Source of the DNA: CAZCFB01 sp964511535
Lineage (GTDB): Bacteria; Myxococcota_A; Polyangia; GCA-2747355; CAZCFB01
Assembly: GCA_964511535.1 (NCBI GenBank)
Contig: CAZEFW010000071.1
Coordinates: 1 to 43,619 of the forward strand
Reading direction: 5' to 3'
Length of the DNA stretch: 43,619 nucleotides
The position numbers and the translations under genes are program-made. The notes beneath the pieces were generated by a model. It was not told the origin of the DNA. It saw only the letters and a program-made list of their open reading frames with translations, and made no database searches. Shown here in pieces: positions 40,746 to 43,619 of the stretch (position 1 is the stretch's first letter; each line of letters begins with the position of its first letter).

Positions 40746-42512
40746 TCACGGCGCCTTGCCGAAGCGTAGCCGGGCGCCGTAGACGGCAGTACGGCTGCCG
40801 CGCCCGTCCTCCCAGACCACCAGGTACTGGCCGCCGCCGAAGGCCAGGGCCGGCCGAACCTCGAGGGCGCCTCCTGACTGGGTTATGGAGAAAGGCGCCG
40901 CGTCCACGGGCTTGCCCGCATTGTCCACACGGACCCCGCGCAGGTAGCCCGCCGCATTGTAGTTGTAGCTGGCGCCGGTGGTGCAGCCCTCGTTCCAGAC
41001 GATCAGGAAGTGCTTGCCGTCGTAGCCAGCCACTGGCACGCACTTGTGCTGGTTGCTCACCGCCACCCATGAGGGCTTGGACAGGGTGCCCAGCTTGTTC
41101 ACCGTGAGCCCGTTGATGTGGGCGCCGCCGCTCTGGGCGTCCTGATAGGCCAGCAGGGTCTCGTTGCCGCTGCTGGCCACGGCGGGCATGTCCTGGTTCC
41201 CCGTGGCCGCGGAGACCACGATGTCCGCGCTGTTGAGCAGCTTGCCGGCGGCGCTGACCCGGCTGGCGTACAGGTTCGACTTGGTGGACCAGGCGATGAA
41301 GTAGTTCTGACCGTCAAATGCCGCACCTGGCCGCATGAGGAACTGGTCGCCAATGCTACGGGGCGAGAGGCCCACCTTGAAGGCGGCGTTCAGGGGCGCG
41401 CCGGCCGCGGTGACCCGCCGAGCGTACACCTGGCTATTGTTGCCGATGGACAAACCGAGCCAGTAGCTGAGCAGGTAGTTGGAGCCGTCGAAGACGAGCG
41501 AAGGCCTGAACACACTATATTTGTTGCTGACCAGTGTGGTGCCCACCGGGTTGCCCACATTGCCCGCTGTTGACACGAGGGTGCCGCTGATCTGCTTCCC
41601 TTGCCGCCACACCACCAGGTAGTCCTTGGTGCCAAAGGCGACCTCCGGGGTCTGCTTGAGGCCTGGCGTGCTGATGGTCTTGAACTGAGTGCCCACCTTG
41701 CCCGCGGCGTCCACCATCACGCCCCAGATGCCCGAGGTGCCGGTACCCCAGACGGTGTAGAAGCCGCTGCCGTCCGAGGCCACCCGTGGGTTACGAAGGT
41801 TGTAGACGCCGCTGGTGCCCACCTTGATTCCTGCCGGGTCGCGTATTTCATGGCAGCCCTGAGTGTCTAACTTGCAGCCAGTGCACTTGAGCGCGCCGCC
41901 GGTGAAGCCCTGGGTCTTGCAGGTCTTGCCGCCGAAGAGCTGCCCGTCGCACAGTTCCACCGGATCCAGCGTACCGTTGCCGCAAAGGCTGGCGTCGGGG
42001 GTGGGCGCGTCCGGGGGCGTCTGGTCCGGGATCGGCGCGTCCGGCGCCGCCTGATCCGGCAGCGGGGCGTCGGGCCGTTGCTTGTCCGGCGGCGGCAGGT
42101 CCGGCGTCCCCAGGTCCGGCTCGGCCAGATCCGGCCGCGACAAATCCCACTGCGACGCGTCGAGCGGGCCGCTGTCCTTGCCGAGCCAGCCGCAGGTGCC
42201 GGTCGCGTTGCACTGCCCGCTCTGGCACTCCTCGTCGCGAATGCACGCCTGGCCATCCTTGAGCTTGCCATCGCGACAGACCCCGCCCAGGCAGTTGTAG
42301 CTCTTGCAGTCGCCGTGACCATGGCAGGGCGACCCCTCGCCCACCTGCGCGGCGGCGGCGCACATCCCGCTGTGGCAAATTCGGTCGGCGCAGTCAGCGT
42401 TGCTGGTGCACGGCGCATTGGCAGGCAGGCCCCCCCCGTCATCGCTGCACGCCAGGAGCAGGCAGAGCCCGGCGATGGCCGCGCCCGTCTGTGAGAGTCG
42501 AGACTTGAACAT
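40746..42512 (-). CDS. Lipoprotein with Cys-rich modules, Pro/Asp linker and beta-propeller-like domain
   Basis: 588 residues. The lipobox LCLLLAC ends at Cys22. A Cys-rich region (about 35-110; SNADCADRICHSGMC, DEECQSGQCNATGTC) resembles disulfide modules of the EB/dickkopf kind. A Pro/Asp linker (PDLPPPDKQRPDAPLPDQ) comes next, then a CGNGTLDPVELCDG module typical of myxobacterial surface proteins, and about 370 residues of repeated strands (FGTKDYLVVWRQGKQISG, FDGSNYLLSYWLG, FDGQNYFIAWSTK, YDGKHFLIVWNEG, FGGGQYLVVWEDGRG). That repeat (Y-x-V-x-W) suggests a propeller. The function is not known. It diverges from the small lipoprotein gene at 42671. Confidence 0.85.
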   Translation of the reverse strand: MFKSRLSQTGAAIAGLCLLLACSDDGGGLPANAPCTSNADCADRICHSGMCAAAAQVGEGSPCHGHGDCKSYNCLGGVCRDGKLKDGQACIRDEECQSGQCNATGTCGWLGKDSGPLDASQWDLSRPDLAEPDLGTPDLPPPDKQRPDAPLPDQAAPDAPIPDQTPPDAPTPDASLCGNGTLDPVELCDGQLFGGKTCKTQGFTGGALKCTGCKLDTQGCHEIRDPAGIKVGTSGVYNLRNPRVASDGSGFYTVWGTGTSGIWGVMVDAAGKVGTQFKTISTPGLKQTPEVAFGTKDYLVVWRQGKQISGTLVSTAGNVGNPVGTTLVSNKYSVFRPSLVFDGSNYLLSYWLGLSIGNNSQVYARRVTAAGAPLNAAFKVGLSPRSIGDQFLMRPGAAFDGQNYFIAWSTKSNLYASRVSAAGKLLNSADIVVSAATGNQDMPAVASSGNETLLAYQDAQSGGAHINGLTVNKLGTLSKPSWVAVSNQHKCVPVAGYDGKHFLIVWNEGCTTGASYNYNAAGYLRGVRVDNAGKPVDAAPFSITQSGGALEVRPALAFGGGQYLVVWEDGRGSRTAVYGARLRFGKAP

Positions 42513-42670
42513 GGCGTAAGCCTATCCGCAGCGCGACCGCCCGCAAGGATCGTCAGCCGCAGGTGCCGACGAGCCAGCGCTTGAGCATGTGGCAGGCGCT
42601 CCCGTACAATCGATCATTGGCTAGAAACCGTGACGCTGGCCGCTGTCCCTCTCCCCTGGAGGCTGCAAGC

Positions 42671-43207
42671 ATGCGCTGTTCATTGGCTCTACTCCTGCTG
42701 ATCTCCCTGGCCGGCTGCCCGCCGGTAGACACCGACAAGGCCTCCAGGGACAGCGCGCCGGTCCTCGAGACCAAAGATTTCCTGCCGCCCCAGGACAAGT
42801 CCGCGCCGCCGGCCGATCACGAGGTGGAGCTGGATATCATGACGAAGGCGGACACCGGCGATGGGCCCTGCGTGGTCCCCCCCACCGCTTGCCCCACGGG
42901 GCAGGCCAAGGTCGGCATGCTCTGCAGCCCGGGTCAGTCCCCTCCCTCCTGCAAGGGCAAGCCCGACAAGGGCTGGGGGACCGGCCTGTACGCGGTCTGC
43001 CTGGACAACAAGCCGCCCCTGGTCTGGTACAAGTGCAAGCAGGAGCCCTGCGGGGCGCTGTACTTCCCCAACAGCGATCACCGCTGCGACAACTACAAGG
43101 GCTGGAGCACCGTGACCCAGTTCGGCGGCAAGACGTACTGCGTGTACAAGCGCACCAACTCGACGTACTACAACGCGCGCGAAGAGATAATCAAGCCGTG
43201 CAAGTGA
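42671..43207 (+). CDS. Small Cys-containing lipoprotein
   Basis: 178 residues from the ATG at 42671, with GGAGG 8 bases upstream. The lipobox ISLAGC ends at Cys16; an acidic Pro/Asp linker of about 40 residues follows. The C-terminal ~110 residues hold about ten cysteines in a compact domain (CPTGQAKVGMLC, GTGLYAVCLDNKPPLVWYKC, NSDHRCDNYKGW, YCVYKRTNSTYYNAREEIIK). No family is recognised. It lies just before a shift to AT-richer DNA. Confidence 0.78.
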   Translation: MRCSLALLLLISLAGCPPVDTDKASRDSAPVLETKDFLPPQDKSAPPADHEVELDIMTKADTGDGPCVVPPTACPTGQAKVGMLCSPGQSPPSCKGKPDKGWGTGLYAVCLDNKPPLVWYKCKQEPCGALYFPNSDHRCDNYKGWSTVTQFGGKTYCVYKRTNSTYYNAREEIIKPCK

Positions 43208-43340
43208 GCCGTGTACGGGGCTGACCTCCGCGGTGGCGGCGATTCCCTGGGCGTGGGGATGTGTCCGAAATTGGTCTCGCCGGCGCCATCAATCAGTCGG
43301 CCCATTTTCGCCTGTATAGTCCGACAATCGTTTGATGGTA

Positions 43341-43619
43341 TTACCTGAGGACGAAGCAACTGTGGGCAACAGGAGATACCAACCTCTTAAACACTGGCGA
43401 AAGAACATGCAACAAGCCATATATACCTATGACCTTGTCAAATGCCCGTGATGCTTCTGCAAATGATGACCCCAGCTTGAAATCTCTTCGCCAATTCAAT
43501 TCCAAATACAGCGCTTCATCTCCCGCGTCTCGAGCATGCTTGACCTGCCGCTGCAGCCGGGAACTGTCTGAGATCTTGAGTTGACCGCCTGCCAGAACAA
43601 TCTCTTCAGCTGCCATACC
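43341..43619 (-). CDS. C-terminal part of an unknown ORF in AT-richer DNA
   Basis: The frame is open to the window edge; an ATG at 43616 may be internal. About 91 residues are visible, beginning MAAEEIVLAGGQLKISDSSR, then LQRQVKHARDAGDEALYLEL. This looks like the last strand-helix-strand of nuclease-fold domains found at the end of some RHS or polymorphic toxins, which often read as L-K-x-S-x-S-x-Q-L followed by an A-x-x-x-G block. That is only a pattern match. Its base composition is visibly lower in GC than all other genes here, suggesting recent transfer. The stop is at 43341, and the 133-bp gap before it (43208-43340) holds no gene. Confidence 0.45.
   Translation of the reverse strand, partial: GMAAEEIVLAGGQLKISDSSRLQRQVKHARDAGDEALYLELNWRRDFKLGSSFAEASRAFDKVIGIYGLLHVLSPVFKRLVSPVAHSCFVLR

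Overview
The window is GC-rich, densely coded DNA from what is most likely an uncultured Myxococcota (former Deltaproteobacteria) bacterium. The assignment is inferred from gene content: a eukaryote-like Ser/Thr kinase with a TPR partner, an AgmX/TonB-like C-terminal domain, a PilZ variant of myxobacterial type, Stig1-like Cys-rich repeats, two good sigma-54 promoters, and about eight putative lipoproteins, most of which place Asp/Pro/Lys-rich linkers after the signal peptide. I saw no rRNA, tRNA, CRISPR array, insertion sequence or phage gene.

Region by region. 1-1527 is the end of a large secreted Stig1-repeat/fibrinogen-like protein. 1585-5928 (minus strand) is an operon of Ser/Thr kinase, TPR membrane protein and beta-propeller-like lipoprotein. 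6043-10035 holds a Cys-rich repeat lipoprotein, a radical SAM/SPASM enzyme and a sialidase-like (Asp-box) lipoprotein. It is followed by a gap that can fold into a multi-hairpin RNA ending in a terminator. 10367-13137 has an AgmX-type membrane protein and a lytic transglycosylase/M23 endopeptidase fusion, both cell-envelope proteins. 13228-19151 has an exported alkaline-phosphatase-superfamily (sulfatase-like) enzyme, a DUF6599 lipoprotein with a DUF362 protein, and exported proteins of unknown role. 19148-22631 (minus strand) is a tightly packed set: TULIP-domain lipoprotein, B12-binding radical SAM enzyme, lipoprotein. 22776-25891 has a GXWXG/DUF4334 protein, a Kelch-like lipoprotein and a membrane-anchored paraoxonase homologue.

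26047-27810 encodes an exported M48-like zincin behind a sigma-54 promoter. 28010-33170 is a six-gene sulfane-sulfur operon: rhodanese-ferritin fusion, persulfide dioxygenase, SulP transporter, two YeeE/YedE membrane proteins and a universal stress protein. These genes would oxidise persulfide to sulfite, move sulfane sulfur, and transport thiosulfate, sulfite or sulfate. Neither a sulfide:quinone reductase nor a BigR-type regulator is in the window. 33191-38322 holds a membrane SGNH hydrolase, a PilZ protein and a cytoplasmic LRR protein.

38545-40559 is the strongest candidate for something undescribed. A sigma-54 promoter drives two exported proteins: a very basic Lys/Arg-rich protein and a protein with motifs like the amidoligase/glutamate-cysteine ligase (carboxylate-amine ligase) fold. 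40746-43207 has two more lipoproteins. From about 43300 the DNA becomes visibly AT-richer and holds the end of a foreign-looking ORF that runs off the window.
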